From positions 1 through 64,000 of the forward strand of contig CAVQKF010000004.1 in assembly GCA_963712955.1 (NCBI GenBank): 64,000 nucleotides of DNA. The letters run 5' to 3'. The notes under the pieces are model-generated. The model had not been told where the DNA came from and made no database searches. It saw only the letters and a list, made by a program, of their open reading frames with translations. Each line of letters begins with the position of its first letter. Position 1 is the stretch's first letter. The DNA comes from DATFVJ01 sp963712955. GTDB taxonomy: Bacteria; Actinomycetota; Actinomycetes; Streptosporangiales; Streptosporangiaceae. The position numbers were made by a program, and so were the translations under genes. Of this stretch, positions 8,951 through 17,199 are shown piece after piece.

Positions 8951-9292
8951 ATGCCGGGATGGTTGTGGAACAAGATGCGCATCGGCGAAGTCTCCGACGC
9001 AACTGGGCTCTCGACATCGACGGTGGCGGCTGCGTTATCAAGACTGCACAAGAAAGGTCTGGCCACCAGGCACACCAAGTGTTGCCGACCTGGGCGACAT
9101 ACCCCGCCGCCAATCGCGCTGAGGTATGGGCGGCATGCGCCCGGTGGCGTGCGGAACGCCGACGGGAGTATGGGGGGAGTATGGGTGATGGCACCCGACC
9201 GAGCGCCTACTCGTCATTTGCGCGCTCGGCATGGATCTGGATGCCGCTTTAATTGCGCCAGACCGGTGTTGCAGCAGCGCGGCAAATCTTGA
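8951..9292 (+). pseudogene. small winged-helix-turn-helix fragment
   Basis: The first 45 residues form a convincing winged-helix DNA-binding motif (KMRIGEVSDATGLSTSTVAA, then ALSRLHKKGLATR), as in MarR-like or replication-associated regulators. After that the frame loses protein-like character, so the wing and C-terminus are probably shifted or lost. It may be the tail of the degraded transposition gene upstream or a separate small regulator. No ribosome site was identified. Confidence 0.35.
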
Positions 9293-9413
9293 TATACGCG
9301 CCACGGCTACCCGGTAATCGGCGTGCCGCGGTACGTTGAAGGTACAGCCCCGGTTCCGCCCACGGCCTGATCGGGCCCGAGTGCTGGGGTGTCCCAAAGG
9401 AGGGACGATCGTC

Positions 9414-9974
9414 ATGATCAGGAAGTATCGCTGGCGCGCCGCCGTATTAGCCGGCTGTCTCATGGCCGCAGCCGGTCTCATAGCGGCGGTCGGCGTGGCC
9501 ACAGCTTCACCTGCTCGCCCGGCGGCTATGCCAGCGTGCAGCAGCACGGTACAGTATGGCGGCAACATCGAGACGTGGTTTGCCTCGCCGGATGGTAACG
9601 GCTGGGCTGGCGGCGCTGGCTACGTCATCGAGTTCAGCAACACCGGCACCGTCACCTGCACAATCAAGGGCTACCCCAGGGTGACGCTTACCGAAAACGG
9701 GAAGCAGGTCGGGCTGAAAGCGACCACATACGGTGCGGCACCTGCCACGGTCACACTCACGCCTAACGCCACCGCCCACGTCGTGCTGCTGGTCACCGAC
9801 TCGGGTGCGCTTTGCAAGCCGGTTCCGTCCAACGGCCTGTATGTCAAGGCACCCGGGAAGATCCAGGCCGTGAACCACGGTTTCTCCGCCTTCGGCGCCT
9901 GCCCTGGCAAGTCGACGATGAGGGTTGACCGTATCAGCGCAGGGACCGGGATCCCGTTTCACACCACCAGTTAG
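9414..9974 (+). CDS. secreted DUF4232-domain protein
   Basis: 186 residues with a classical signal peptide: basic MIRKYRWRAA, hydrophobic VLAGCLMAAAGLIAAVGV, then TASPARPAA. It is followed by one DUF4232 domain: C-STVQYGG near the start, GAGYVIEFSNTGTVTCTIKG, YPRVTLTENGKQVG, TPNATAHVVLLVTDSGALC and a C-terminal Cys. Four cysteines suggest two disulfides. DUF4232 domains are extracytoplasmic in actinobacteria; their role is unknown. The start is ATG 9,414 with AAAGGAGGG 8 to 16 bases upstream. It is a single gene with no operon partner. Confidence 0.85.
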   Translation: MIRKYRWRAAVLAGCLMAAAGLIAAVGVATASPARPAAMPACSSTVQYGGNIETWFASPDGNGWAGGAGYVIEFSNTGTVTCTIKGYPRVTLTENGKQVGLKATTYGAAPATVTLTPNATAHVVLLVTDSGALCKPVPSNGLYVKAPGKIQAVNHGFSAFGACPGKSTMRVDRISAGTGIPFHTTS

Positions 9975-10127
9975 GGACGCGGTAGCCCGAGAAGGCACTC
10001 AGGAGCTGCTGTAGTTCAGAAGAGGGGCCCGAGTCGAGTTCGTCTCAAGGGTGGCCAAAATGCTTTCAGGATTTCCACAGATGTGACTGTGAATTAGTGC
10101 TTACCGGCGTGTCGCGCTGGAAACAAG

Positions 10128-10186
10128 AACGGCTCCTCCATGGAATCCCGTGCTGTCAATAAGCGGAATTCAGTGGAGGAGCCGTT
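10128..10186. repeat. 23-bp inverted repeat with 13-base loop
   Basis: Left arm 10,128-10,150 and right arm 10,164-10,186 are inverted copies. The outer 13 bases match perfectly (AACGGCTCCTCCA against its complement) and a few mismatches lie inside. It could be the end of a mobile element, a hairpin in a leader, or a bidirectional terminator. It lies over the start of a small open frame. Confidence 0.6.
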
Positions 10187-10334
10187 GCGGTACGAGGCTA
10201 TTACGGGGCTGACGCTCGGGCAACTGGCCGGGCTGTCCGCCCGTGTCGCGGGCGTCATCGGGGACGCTGTGGAACACGTCATCACCGTCGCTGCTGACGT
10301 CCCAGCCCCCCTGACGCAAGCACCGGCCGCGTGA
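10140..10334 (+). CDS. small open frame, possibly a transposase N-terminal remnant
   Basis: 64 codons. The part after GTG (VEEPLRYEAITGLTLGQLAG, then LSARVAGVI) weakly resembles the first helix of some transposases, in which a short motif of the form LxYxAITGLT precedes the DNA-binding region. It ends after ten more codons of unconvincing sequence. Beginning inside the inverted repeat fits an insertion-sequence end with most of the element deleted, but this is a guess. It may not be expressed. Confidence 0.25.
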   Translation: MESRAVNKRNSVEEPLRYEAITGLTLGQLAGLSARVAGVIGDAVEHVITVAADVPAPLTQAPAA

Positions 10335-11273
10335 CTAGCTGTTCGCAGGCAGCTTAGCTAGGTGCTCAGCGCTCCTGGAGGCCGGAGGCCTCGACGGTGA
10401 GGGCGAATTCTGCGCCGCTTCACGTGCTTCCTGGGCGCGCTGGGCAGCATTGCCCGAGACCCATTTGAGCGCTGCCGGCAGCAGGATGGTCGGAACCACC
10501 AACGGCAAGAGCAGCAGCTGCAGCCAGTCCCAGAGCGTGTTTCCCTCGTAGCCCGTCCAGTTCCACCTCAAGGCATAGCCGCCGATAATGGTGACGGTCC
10601 ACCCGAGAGCAAGGAAGACGATGACTGCCTTGTGATAAGGGCGCAGCGAGCGAACGGCCGACGGCAAGATTCCCACGCTGGCCACCGCCGCCGGCAGCAA
10701 GATCAGTCCAAACCACCCCCACAGCGTGATGCCGGGGAAGCCGGTCCAATTGAGAGGAATCAGGTAGCCGGCAACAACGAACCCCGCGAAGGCCGCGATG
10801 ACGACCACGTACGTGACGCGCCTGGCTCGGCTGATGTAATCCGCGTGCCGGATCCAGAGAGGGATAGTGCCGACGACGACTGGTAGCAGCAGAAGACGAA
10901 GCCAGTCCCACAGCTGCTCGTTCGCCCGGAAGCCGGTCCACTCCCATCCCCGGATGTAGCCGCCCCAGAGTGCAACCAATGCGGCGACCGCGAGGACGCT
11001 GACAGCGCATTTCTTCACCCACTCGTTTCTCATCAGGGTGCGCAGGGCGCCAGCTGGCTCCGCGGCTTCGGCTGCACGCTTCTTCACTGTTTCTGGGGAA
11101 GGAGCCCATGGGAGGCCGAGCTCCTCCAGCTTTGTCGCTAACGCTCTGTGCGTCAGCGCCTTCGCTGTGCTCACGACGTCAGCCTCGCCGTCATTCGCCA
11201 CCTTCTCCAGTTCCACGAGGGCGCTCAGTCCCAGGAACTCGTCCGGCTCGATGGTGATTGTCAGGGCGGCCAT
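10335..11273 (-). CDS. membrane protein with a threefold WTGF/LWDWL repeat
   Basis: 312 residues. ATG 11,273 is preferred because AAAGGA lies just upstream. Residues 1-90 are soluble (TITIEPDEFLGLSALVELEK). Then come about six hydrophobic segments arranged as three units, each ending WxWTG[FY]xxNxLWDWLxLLLLP or a close variant: WEWTGFRANEQLWDWL, LNWTGFPGITLWGWF and WNWTGYEGNTLWDWL. The C-terminal tail is soluble and Ser/Pro-rich. The LWDWLxLLxxP motif is a recurrent membrane-anchor pattern in bacterial proteins of unknown function, usually present once; three copies look like internal duplication. A membrane scaffold or sensor is possible. Confidence 0.7.
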   Translation of the reverse strand: MAALTITIEPDEFLGLSALVELEKVANDGEADVVSTAKALTHRALATKLEELGLPWAPSPETVKKRAAEAAEPAGALRTLMRNEWVKKCAVSVLAVAALVALWGGYIRGWEWTGFRANEQLWDWLRLLLLPVVVGTIPLWIRHADYISRARRVTYVVVIAAFAGFVVAGYLIPLNWTGFPGITLWGWFGLILLPAAVASVGILPSAVRSLRPYHKAVIVFLALGWTVTIIGGYALRWNWTGYEGNTLWDWLQLLLLPLVVPTILLPAALKWVSGNAAQRAQEAREAAQNSPSPSRPPASRSAEHLAKLPANS

Positions 11274-11809
11274 GTGCCAGTTCCTTTCAGGTGAGTCCAC
11301 CGATTCGCTCGCCGACCCGCACGAGCTCGCCGAGATCGGCGGCTCCGAGACGAGTGGCTCCCGGGTCTTCCCCCGTCCTCCTCATAGGCGCGGGATCTTG
11401 TCGAGGAAGATCACTGCTCAAGGGTGGCGCTTGCGCCATCGCGTCAGCGACGCCGAAGGCGTCCTTGACCGTGACCTTTGTTTGGCGACAGGACGGCGGG
11501 CGCAAGGAGGACGGCCACCAGCTTTGGGCGGGTCCTGGCCATCGGCAGCGTGGCGCGAGTACCGCCGCGCGTCGGATGCGGGGATAGCCGAGTGGGCAGC
11601 TGCCGTGACGGAGGGTCACCACCAGGAGGAAGCGGCGAGCCGCCCCCCGCGACGGCGGAAGCCCCCGTTGATCCGGAACGCCTTGCGGCTGGATGTCGCG
11701 CCGTTCGCTCATGCCGATCTCTCCTGGAACCCGCTCTCAGTGCGTGGCTGGCCCGTCGCGCATGGCGCGCCGCATGCACGCCCTTGAAAATAAGCCGTAG
11801 AGGATGTTG
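11274..11809. other. intergenic stretch without supportable gene
   Basis: No intact gene was recognised. A minus-strand frame beginning near 11,535 reads MARTRPKLVAVLLAPAVL, like a short hydrophobic leader, but loses coding character soon after. Confidence 0.4.
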
Positions 11810-12430
11810 TTACAAGTGGCAGAGCGCAAGAGTGCCCGGAACAAACGGCCCCTGGCGGTCAGAGTTACCTCGTTGTCGTCGGCGTGCAGGTTGAGCGGCA
11901 TCGATTGCGATCCGCACATCCGAGAACTCATCACGGTGGAGAGTTATGTAGCCACGGTGGCGGAGCAAGGTAAGCATCCGGGCGTTGTCAAGCATGATGT
12001 CGGCTTGCAGGTTAGGCACACCACGTGCCGCCGCGGCGGCAACAATGGCGTCGAGCAGGTAGCGTCCTAGCCGCCACCCTCTCCAGCCAGGGGCAACAGT
12101 GAGCGCGAACTCACCGTCGCCGTCCGGCAGGATGGCGTAGCCCGCCTCGGCAACCAGTGCGTCCTCGGGGCCGGAAACGACTGCGACCAGGCGATATCCG
12201 CCCTCATCCTCAGCCCGGGTCATCTGCTCAAGGAACTTACGAGCCGGATGGCACAGATTGAAGAAGCGGTGGTGCCGGTCCTCATCGGAGAGCCCCTGGA
12301 ACAGCGCGTCCAGCCCATCGACGTCGGCCTCCGTCACGGTCCGCACGGTAAGGGTCGGGCCATCGGGAAGGTTCAAGGTGCCAACGATGCCATCGGCGGC
12401 GTCAGCGCCAGGTTCAGCGTGAGCTAGCAA
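11810..12430 (-). CDS. GNAT-family N-acetyltransferase
   Basis: 206 residues. TTG 12,430 is chosen because AAGGAG lies 7 to 12 bases upstream; the frame is open further up but without homology. The GNAT fold is visible: LTVRTVTEADVDGLDALF (strand 1 and helix 1), YRLVAVV and ALVAEAGYAIL, then motif A FALTVAPGWRGWRLGRYLLD with the acetyl-CoA pyrophosphate loop RGWRLG, and DNARMLTLLRHRGY near the end. The spacing LSDEDRHHRFF is typical of actinobacterial GNATs related to protein-acetylating (Pat-like) enzymes. The substrate is unknown. The basic C-terminal tail is unusual. Confidence 0.85.
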   Translation of the reverse strand: MLAHAEPGADAADGIVGTLNLPDGPTLTVRTVTEADVDGLDALFQGLSDEDRHHRFFNLCHPARKFLEQMTRAEDEGGYRLVAVVSGPEDALVAEAGYAILPDGDGEFALTVAPGWRGWRLGRYLLDAIVAAAAARGVPNLQADIMLDNARMLTLLRHRGYITLHRDEFSDVRIAIDAAQPARRRQRGNSDRQGPFVPGTLALCHL

Positions 12431-12912
12431 TGTGCACTCCTTCGGTGCCCGGCGTGTGCTGCGGTTCTGAGCCTGCCAGTGGGACCTTATGGATGGCTTG
12501 AGCGCCGATTGAGTGCCGGATGCACCGGCGTGGTGCCGCCGCCCAGCCCGTTGGCAAGTCATCGCTGCCACTTGTGTCATGCCAAGATGCTCAATCCTTT
12601 GGGAGAGCCGCTGACCGGTCCGGTATTGCTCGGCCTGGTCATGCTGGCCCTTCGGGGGCCGGCGCTGCCCGGCTAGTGCCCTCATCGCTTCCAGCTCGGC
12701 CTCAACCGCAGTCGGGTCCGGCCTGGAACCACGCGCTCACAGCGCGCGGCGTGCAGCGCAACTACCGCGGCCAGCTTCAGCGGTTCCGGCGTGCCTGGGC
12801 CAAGGCCCGCGAGCTGGCCCTCACACCGGAGGAACAAGCATCCCCGCTCCACGGGCCGCGGAGACGCCGCACGCGTGACCGAATCGTCCAGGCAAGCGGG
12901 CCGGGTGGTTAG
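12431..12912. other. intergenic stretch, no recognisable gene
   Basis: An open + strand frame here ends with NYRGQLQRFRRAWAKARELA, a basic helical stretch, but has no recognisable family and no good start. It is treated as noncoding. Confidence 0.35.
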
Positions 12913-13437
12913 TTAGCCGGTCGGCGACGGTATGGGGGGTAGGCCGCCCCCGCCGCCGTCCTTGCTCAGGAAGCTCTGCAGGGTGGGGAACCGCACCAGT
13001 TGCTTGAGCGTGACACGTCGCACCGGGACGGTATCAGCCGGGCACGCGTGCTGAGCCGTCGCCGTCGCCCGCGCCGTCGCCCCGGTCGGTGGCGAGGCCG
13101 GCGCCGGCGCAGGATGAGCCGTGCCGGCCAGCCGTACACAGTCGAACACCACGCCGCCGGACGCGTAGCTGGCCACGACGCTGATGTTGCCGTACCGGTC
13201 GAGCAGGTACCTGCGCATCTCCTCGAACGCCTGCTCGTCGCGGACACCGACGCCGGGCCTGCCTGCGTAGTCGGTGTAGCGCGCGGTCGAGACACCGTGG
13301 ATGAATTTATCGAACGGCACCGCAACGGCGCTGGCACTGGCCGACGCGCCACCGTCGCCACTCACTGCCGATGACGCGCACGACGTCGTTACCAGTATCA
13401 CAGCGAGGACGGCCACCGACGGCCAGCGGATGGACAT
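12913..13437 (-). CDS. lipoprotein homologous to the N-terminal domain of the adjacent neprosin
   Basis: 174 residues. ATG 13,437 follows AAGGGG. The signal VAVLAVILVTTSC has a lipobox with Cys20, so the product should be lipid-anchored outside the membrane. The mature part matches the N-terminal domain of the neighbouring endopeptidase block by block: FDKFIHGVSTARY with FSAFLSGMSAARY, AFEEMRRYLL with AFDEMRSYVL, VVFDCV with SYFDCV, and CPADTVPVRRVTL-RFPTLQSFL with CPSGTVPMQRLSL-RFATLKAFL. It lacks the catalytic domain. In plant neprosin the N-terminal region is an inhibitory propeptide. Inference: a membrane-tethered partner or inhibitor, or a leftover of duplication. Confidence 0.75.
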   Translation of the reverse strand: MSIRWPSVAVLAVILVTTSCASSAVSGDGGASASASAVAVPFDKFIHGVSTARYTDYAGRPGVGVRDEQAFEEMRRYLLDRYGNISVVASYASGGVVFDCVRLAGTAHPAPAPASPPTGATARATATAQHACPADTVPVRRVTLKQLVRFPTLQSFLSKDGGGGGLPPIPSPTG

Positions 13438-13522
13438 ATCACCCCTTCTTACCATTTGCGCGGGTTGGTTCTCGCCGGGCGCACCCCAGGCGCACCCCGC
13501 GCCCGGCGAGAAACAACGATCG

Positions 13523-14950
13523 TCAGCAGTTACCGCCAGGCCCACCGAAGTAGAAGTAGGTTCCCCAGCTGCTGCCCTCGGACGAGTCGTGATACTGGAA
13601 GGTGTAGCAGGCCGGGTTGGTCACGATCTGTGAGAGCGACGACCAGACGCTGCCGTAGCTTTGGGTTATGTAGAAGATGGTGTTCTGGTATGCAGCGTAG
13701 CCGAATCCGGCGTTGGCGAACCTGCCGGAACCCATCTGCGGCCAATTCGACCCCGCGGTGTAGGTTTCGCCGCCGTACTCGGTCAGGTTGGACTTGCCTG
13801 TGGCCAAGGGCCCGCTGCCGTAGATGGAGCCCGGGTAGTACCCGATCGCCGTACCCTGAATGAATAGCCACCAGTTGCCCTGGTAATACTTCCACTGCTC
13901 GGAAAAGCCCCACTGTGTGCCGCCGGGGGTGCTGTAATTGCTCCACGCGCCGCCGAGGGCGAAGGCGTTGCTGGTCTGGACGAAGCCGGTGCAGTCGAGG
14001 TCGTAGCATCCGCTCGTGTAGTTGTTTGGCGTGAAGAAGATAAACAGCACCGCGTTGCTGCCGAACTTGGCCGGGTAGTGGACCCAGCCGCCTTCCACCG
14101 TCTGCGTACCCGAGCCGGATCCAGCCACATACCACTGCTGCGAGAGGCTGAAATCACCCGACGGGTTCCACAGGTTGAGCCAGGAGTTGCCGCCGTAGTT
14201 GTTGACATACTGGTAGCCCACGGCGTAGCGGTGTGGCCCGCCCGGGGTGATGTCCGGGTTACCGGTCGGCTGCTTGGCCAGGAAGGCCTTGAGGGTGGCG
14301 AACCTCGTCAGCCGGTCCAGCGACAGGCGCTGCATTGGTACCGTGCCGCTGGGGCAGGAGATGGCATTGCCGTACGCGTCCTTGTGTCCAAGCGTCAGGC
14401 GCGAGCTGGCGGCCTTCCCTGCTGCCACCGTGCCGCTCGCTTTGGGCGCGGTGGCGAGTGTGGTAATGCCCAGGGCGCGCGCGCTCGGCTGTGTCGTGCC
14501 GGCCACACAGTCGAAGTAGCTGCCATTGTCGACATACGAGTGCTGAACATCTACTCCCTGGTACAGCTTGAGCACGTACGAACGCATCTCGTCGAACGCG
14601 GCCTGGCTGCGTACCGCGCCGATGGCGTTTTGTGCGGCGACGCTGGCGTACCGGGCGGCGGACATGCCGGACAGGAACGCGGAGAAGGACACGAATGGCG
14701 ACGAGCCGGCGGCCGATACGGCTGCCCGGTCCGCTCCGGCGCTCGCGGCCAGGGCTGGCACAGTGGGCGCCGCCGATCCGTGTGCTGCCTGCGAGGCCGC
14801 GGGAGATAATCGCATGGCAGGCGATGTGACGCCAGCCGGCGAGTTGGCAGCCCGCGCGCCGTGGGTGTCGGCGGAAGCGCTGCCCAACCCGAGGGCAGTG
14901 GCCGTAGCGATCGTAGCTCCGATCGCTACTAACTTCGCTGTGATGTTCAT
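13523..14950 (-). CDS. secreted neprosin-family glutamic prolyl endopeptidase
   Basis: 475 residues. ATG 14,950 has AAAGGA upstream. Signal peptide MNITAKLVAIGATIATATAL ending near ASADT, an Ala-rich linker, then the N-terminal domain (FSAFLSGMSAARY to RFATLKAFLAK). The neprosin domain follows: SLSQQWYVAGSG, the TVEGGW block (about 14,088-14,105), GCYDLDCTGFVQTS, WWLFIQGTAIGYYPGSIYG, the TEYGGET block (about 13,770-13,790) and MGSGRF. Glutamates in EGGW and EYGGE correspond to the two catalytic Glu of plant neprosin, which cleaves after proline. Likely secreted, possibly active at low pH. The stop lies 85 bases before the lipoprotein start on the same strand, so the two are probably co-transcribed. 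Confidence 0.9.
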   Translation of the reverse strand: MNITAKLVAIGATIATATALGLGSASADTHGARAANSPAGVTSPAMRLSPAASQAAHGSAAPTVPALAASAGADRAAVSAAGSSPFVSFSAFLSGMSAARYASVAAQNAIGAVRSQAAFDEMRSYVLKLYQGVDVQHSYVDNGSYFDCVAGTTQPSARALGITTLATAPKASGTVAAGKAASSRLTLGHKDAYGNAISCPSGTVPMQRLSLDRLTRFATLKAFLAKQPTGNPDITPGGPHRYAVGYQYVNNYGGNSWLNLWNPSGDFSLSQQWYVAGSGSGTQTVEGGWVHYPAKFGSNAVLFIFFTPNNYTSGCYDLDCTGFVQTSNAFALGGAWSNYSTPGGTQWGFSEQWKYYQGNWWLFIQGTAIGYYPGSIYGSGPLATGKSNLTEYGGETYTAGSNWPQMGSGRFANAGFGYAAYQNTIFYITQSYGSVWSSLSQIVTNPACYTFQYHDSSEGSSWGTYFYFGGPGGNC

Positions 14951-15790
14951 TCTTTTCCTTTCATTCCGATCTTTCTTTCTTTGTGGCGTTGTTGCAGAAT
15001 CGCAGAAAACCGATGAGTAATGGAGCAGCCCTTTCGTCAAACGGGCCTTCCCCGCCGTGGAGCGGGGCGATCTTGATAGAACGCCCGTTACTCCAACCTT
15101 CAAGTGGAGACCATTTGTCTCGGCGCCGATTTCGCAGCAGCCCTGTAGGTGCGGTGAGCGCTTTTCCCGTCTCCTTTGTTCTGGTCGCCCTGGGCCCTTG
15201 GTGATTTCGATTTCGGTCACGATCTCGCTGGCTTCCTGCACTCGCGGCATGCGCGACTGGCTGGTCGCGACGAGAAACAGAGCGGAGCTCGACTGCGTCG
15301 GGCGCGGTCCCATAGTGAATCTTCAGCGCGTTCGAATCGATCAGGCTCGCGATGTAGGCCTCATCGGGCCTTCCGTCTGGAATCCCGATGCCCGACCTCC
15401 CTGACCCCGTGCTGCATGCTCTCCGAGCACTGTTCATGCCGCTAGCGTTCCTGGGCAATCCCCATTCAGTCATGACTAACATGACTAAAAGGTGCTAAAA
15501 CACGGTCGCATCAGGAAGAGCATGGTATTAGCGATCAATAAAGAAAACCAAGAACCCGCAGCTCAGCGCCATGGTCGAGTTTGGACTCGATCCACGTGCG
15601 TAAAGGCGGGTGATCGTTTTTTCAGTGGCAAACCAGCGCACATGATCTTGTGCGTGGGCGGCCGACTGGACAGGGAAGGGCCTGATGCCCGGCCAGGAGG
15701 AACGCACCGCGGCCGCCGCGGCTGCAGGAGGAGGACACTCCGGCCGCCGCGGCTGCAGGAGGAAGACACTCCGGCCGCCGCGGCTGTTGG
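14951..15790. other. long intergenic region upstream of the neprosin gene, relatively AT-rich
   Basis: No gene is supported. The 14,990-15,010 and 15,470-15,560 parts are clearly richer in A+T than the surroundings. They include a short direct repeat of CATGACTAA near 15,472-15,487. It probably holds the neprosin promoter (just above 14,950) and a remnant of unknown origin. The tandem repeat at 15,710 is listed separately. Confidence 0.45.
15710..15786. repeat. 31-bp tandem repeat, about 2.5 copies
   Basis: The unit begins CGGCCGCCGCGGCTGCAGGA and continues GGA[G/A]GACACTC (31 bases). Two full units and a partial third are nearly identical. They lie just downstream of the nitroreductase gene and are not in frame with any gene. 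Confidence 0.85.
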
Positions 15791-16243
15791 TTATGTCGGC
15801 AGAGAGGATTGGCTGCCTGCACCGGGTGGGTCGAGGTCGATCCTTACGGTGTCGAGGTCGATCCGTATGGTGAGGAGGTCGGTTCCGAAGAGCCGGACGA
15901 GCAGGCCATTGAGTCTCGGAAGACGCTCGAGCCGTTGTCGTGGGTCGTCCTCGGCCAACAAGTGGGCCGTGCCCGAGTGCCACTGCCCCCTCACCTGGAC
16001 ACGCACACGGGGATCTGCCTCGATGTTGCGGACGTAGTTGGCGGCGCGCCCGTGGTCGCTCACCATCCAGAAGCTGGATTCCTCGACCCGGCCACCAACG
16101 GGAGTCCTGCGCGCCAGGCCACTGCGCCGACCTGTGGTCTCCAGGAGCGCTTGGCCCCGCAGGCGCCCGGCGAGCTGGCGCATGATCGGGTTGGCGAGGT
16201 TCCGATGAAACCACGAGACACGCTGTAGCTTGCGGTTCGGCAC
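15791..16243 (-). CDS. deazaflavin (F420)-dependent nitroreductase family protein
   Basis: 150 residues from GTG 16,243, chosen because GGAGGAAC lies 4 to 11 bases upstream. The Ddn/DUF385 fold is visible: RLRGQALLETTGRRSGLARR (the F420-phosphate-contacting LETTGRRSG motif), TPVGGRVEESSFWMVSDHG, NYVRNIEADPRVRVQVRG and W-H-GTAHLL. Such enzymes use reduced F420 to reduce quinones or nitro compounds at the membrane or in the cytosol. The gene is divergent from a TetR regulator and shares a palindromic operator with it, so it is probably repressed until a ligand binds. Confidence 0.88.
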   Translation of the reverse strand: MPNRKLQRVSWFHRNLANPIMRQLAGRLRGQALLETTGRRSGLARRTPVGGRVEESSFWMVSDHGRAANYVRNIEADPRVRVQVRGQWHSGTAHLLAEDDPRQRLERLPRLNGLLVRLFGTDLLTIRIDLDTVRIDLDPPGAGSQSSLPT

Positions 16244-16268
16244 CGTTCCTCCCTGGGCGAGATGGATA

Positions 16269-16310
16269 TTGTCGAGACTCATCGTCTCGACAAGGCATCT
16301 TTGTCGAGAC
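16269..16310. promoter_or_regulatory. palindromic operator between nitroreductase and TetR genes
   Basis: TTGTCGAGAC (16,269-16,278), 5 bases, then its exact inverted copy GTCTCGACAA (16,284-16,293). A third identical half-site TTGTCGAGAC lies at 16,301-16,310. It sits 26 bases above the nitroreductase GTG and 34 bases above the TetR GTG, so one bound dimer could cover both promoters. Confidence 0.8.
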
Positions 16311-16343
16311 GAGTCGTCCAGTCAAGTGGGCTAGGCTGCGGTC

Positions 16344-16976
16344 GTGGTGAGCAGTGCGCGCACGACGGAGGGTGAGGCCCGAGACGAGCGCGGCCGCAGG
16401 CCGCACACCGGGCGGCGCCGGAACGAGGCGGCCCGCCGAGCCATTCTCGAAGCAGCCCTCGACCTGCTCACCGGTTCTGACGGCACCACGATCACGATCG
16501 ACGCCCTCGCGGCGGCGGCCGGAGTCGGCAAGCAGACGATCTACCGCTGGTGGCCGTCGAAGGCAGCGGTGTTGGCGGAGGCGATGACCCAGCGAGCGCG
16601 AGCCCAGGTACCGGCGGCGGACACCGGCTCACTCGTCGGTGACCTGCAGAGGTTCCTGACCGCCACGTTCTGTAACGCGAACCTTCCACCCGTCGCGCGG
16701 GCATTGCGGACCGTCATGGCCGAGGCGCAGCGCGACCCCCAAGCGGCCGAAGTGCTCCGGACCTACACCGCAGAACGAAGACGGGCCATGCGGCAACTGT
16801 TGGAGCGCGGCATGGCGCGCGGCGAGATCGGGGCGGACATCGATCTCGACCTGATCGTGGACCAGGCGTTCGGCTTCGTCTGGTACCGGATGATGATCGG
16901 CCACGCCCCGCTCAGCCGTCGCGCCTCCGTAGCCCTAGCAGAGGGACTCGTGCGCCAGGCCTGCCCAGATGTGTGA
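16344..16976 (+). CDS. TetR-family transcriptional regulator
   Basis: 210 residues. The TetR N-terminal DNA-binding domain is at about residues 28-85 (ARRAILEAALDLLTGSDG, ITIDALAAAAGVGKQTIYRW, WPSKAAVLAEAM). The C-terminal helical ligand domain resembles TetR_C_11/AcrR-like proteins (LRTVMAEAQRDPQAAEVLR, FVWYRMMIGHAPLSRR). GTG 16,344 and GTG 16,347 are equally plausible starts. It probably binds the 10-bp palindrome just upstream and represses itself and the divergent nitroreductase. The ligand is unknown. Confidence 0.93.
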   Translation: MVSSARTTEGEARDERGRRPHTGRRRNEAARRAILEAALDLLTGSDGTTITIDALAAAAGVGKQTIYRWWPSKAAVLAEAMTQRARAQVPAADTGSLVGDLQRFLTATFCNANLPPVARALRTVMAEAQRDPQAAEVLRTYTAERRRAMRQLLERGMARGEIGADIDLDLIVDQAFGFVWYRMMIGHAPLSRRASVALAEGLVRQACPDV

Positions 16977-17199
16977 CGTCCAGCCGACCGCCTGCTTCAG
17001 GAAGCGACGGGTTCGCCTCGACATCGGAGCGCTGAACAGAACGCGCGGGGCCATGAACGAGTTGCCGAGTCCGGCGCTGTCAGCCATGGACAAACGTCCG
17101 TGCCCGTAGGCGCCTTGTGGGCGGCCTTCACGCGTCTGATCCCATCGCCTGCAGCGCGGTGTCAGCCTGCTCACGTCCGCCTTGTGTCTTCGGTCTCCT

